NCBI GenBank assembly: GCA_033816765.1
Contig: CM066287.1
Span: forward strand, 4,836,001 to 4,900,000
Length of the DNA stretch: 64,000 nucleotides
Origin: Nothopassalora personata
Lineage: Eukaryota; Ascomycota; Dothideomycetes; Mycosphaerellales; Mycosphaerellaceae
Reading direction: 5' to 3'
Positions 63,945-64,000 of this stretch are shown here, piece after piece. Under the pieces are notes generated by a model. That model saw only the letters and a list, made by a program, of their open reading frames with translations, was not told the origin of the DNA and searched no databases. The position numbers and the translations under genes are program-made. Within the stretch, counting starts at the first letter, position 1; each line of letters starts with the position of its first letter.

Positions 63945-64000
63945 CTAAGGCCCTAGAGTAGCTTACTAAGATTAAACATACGAACGGTTAACCTTAGTAC
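63945..64000 (+). pseudogene. Gag fragment of element E (continuation)
   Basis: After the duplicated CTAAG the frame reads ALE-LTKIKHTNG with TAG interruptions, continuing 50182-50430. It runs out of the window. Confidence 0.65.

Noticed and set aside
1..64000. CRISPR arrays, prokaryotic operons, rRNA genes
   Set aside because: No regularly spaced direct repeats, ribosomal RNA signatures or bacterial gene organisation were seen; spliceosomal introns mark a eukaryote.

Overview
The window looks like part of a filamentous ascomycete chromosome, most likely a Dothideomycete of the Mycosphaerella type. That placement is an inference from short 50-60 bp GT-AG introns, fungal gene families (NsdD-type GATA factor, Zn2Cys6 regulator, Dal5-type MFS transporter) and the very heavy repeat-induced point mutation (RIP) signature in the repeats.

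Layout. Positions 1-4660 hold the 3' half of a RIP-degraded Ty3/Gypsy element (A1) and an AT-rich relic. Positions 4661-30690 are an undamaged gene island with eleven protein genes: a GATA factor (nsdD type), glutamate-cysteine ligase, class II ketose-bisphosphate aldolase, dihydroxyacetone kinase, three short-chain dehydrogenases, a Zn2Cys6 regulator, an MFS transporter, a Cus2/Tat-SF1 splicing factor, Trm44 tRNA methyltransferase and Gna1. Aldolase to transporter (12448-25131) reads as a catabolic cluster: uptake, oxidoreduction, aldol cleavage, triose phosphorylation and a local regulator. Positions 30691-64000 are a stack of nested LTR elements: a Copia-like remnant, a clean solo LTR, Gypsy A2 holding an intact un-RIPed Gypsy (G1) and a copy of family B (B1), then a D-family end, a gag fragment (E), and a complete Gypsy (C) with 384-bp LTRs and matching 5-bp target duplications, itself interrupted by a complete family B element (B2).

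Main discovery candidate. Four of the degraded Gypsy elements (A1, B2, C, D) carry an extra gene between pol and the 3' LTR, on the strand opposite to gag-pol. It encodes a small protein with a Cys-x2-Cys-x5/6-Cys motif and a charged helical tail. In B2 it has two recognisable spliceosomal introns in the antisense direction. A palindrome and a TATA-like sequence lie between the polypurine tract and its ATG. In A1 and C a tRNA-shaped sequence with Pol III A-box and B-box elements lies directly downstream on the same strand. I know of no established description of this module.

G1 is nearly certainly young: its two 192-bp LTRs are identical, gag and pol are open, and gag-pol are linked by a GGGAAAC slippery site, a 6-nt spacer and a hairpin, the layout of a -1 ribosomal frameshift signal. 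It lacks a target duplication, and its flanks come from two different elements, which suggests ectopic recombination.
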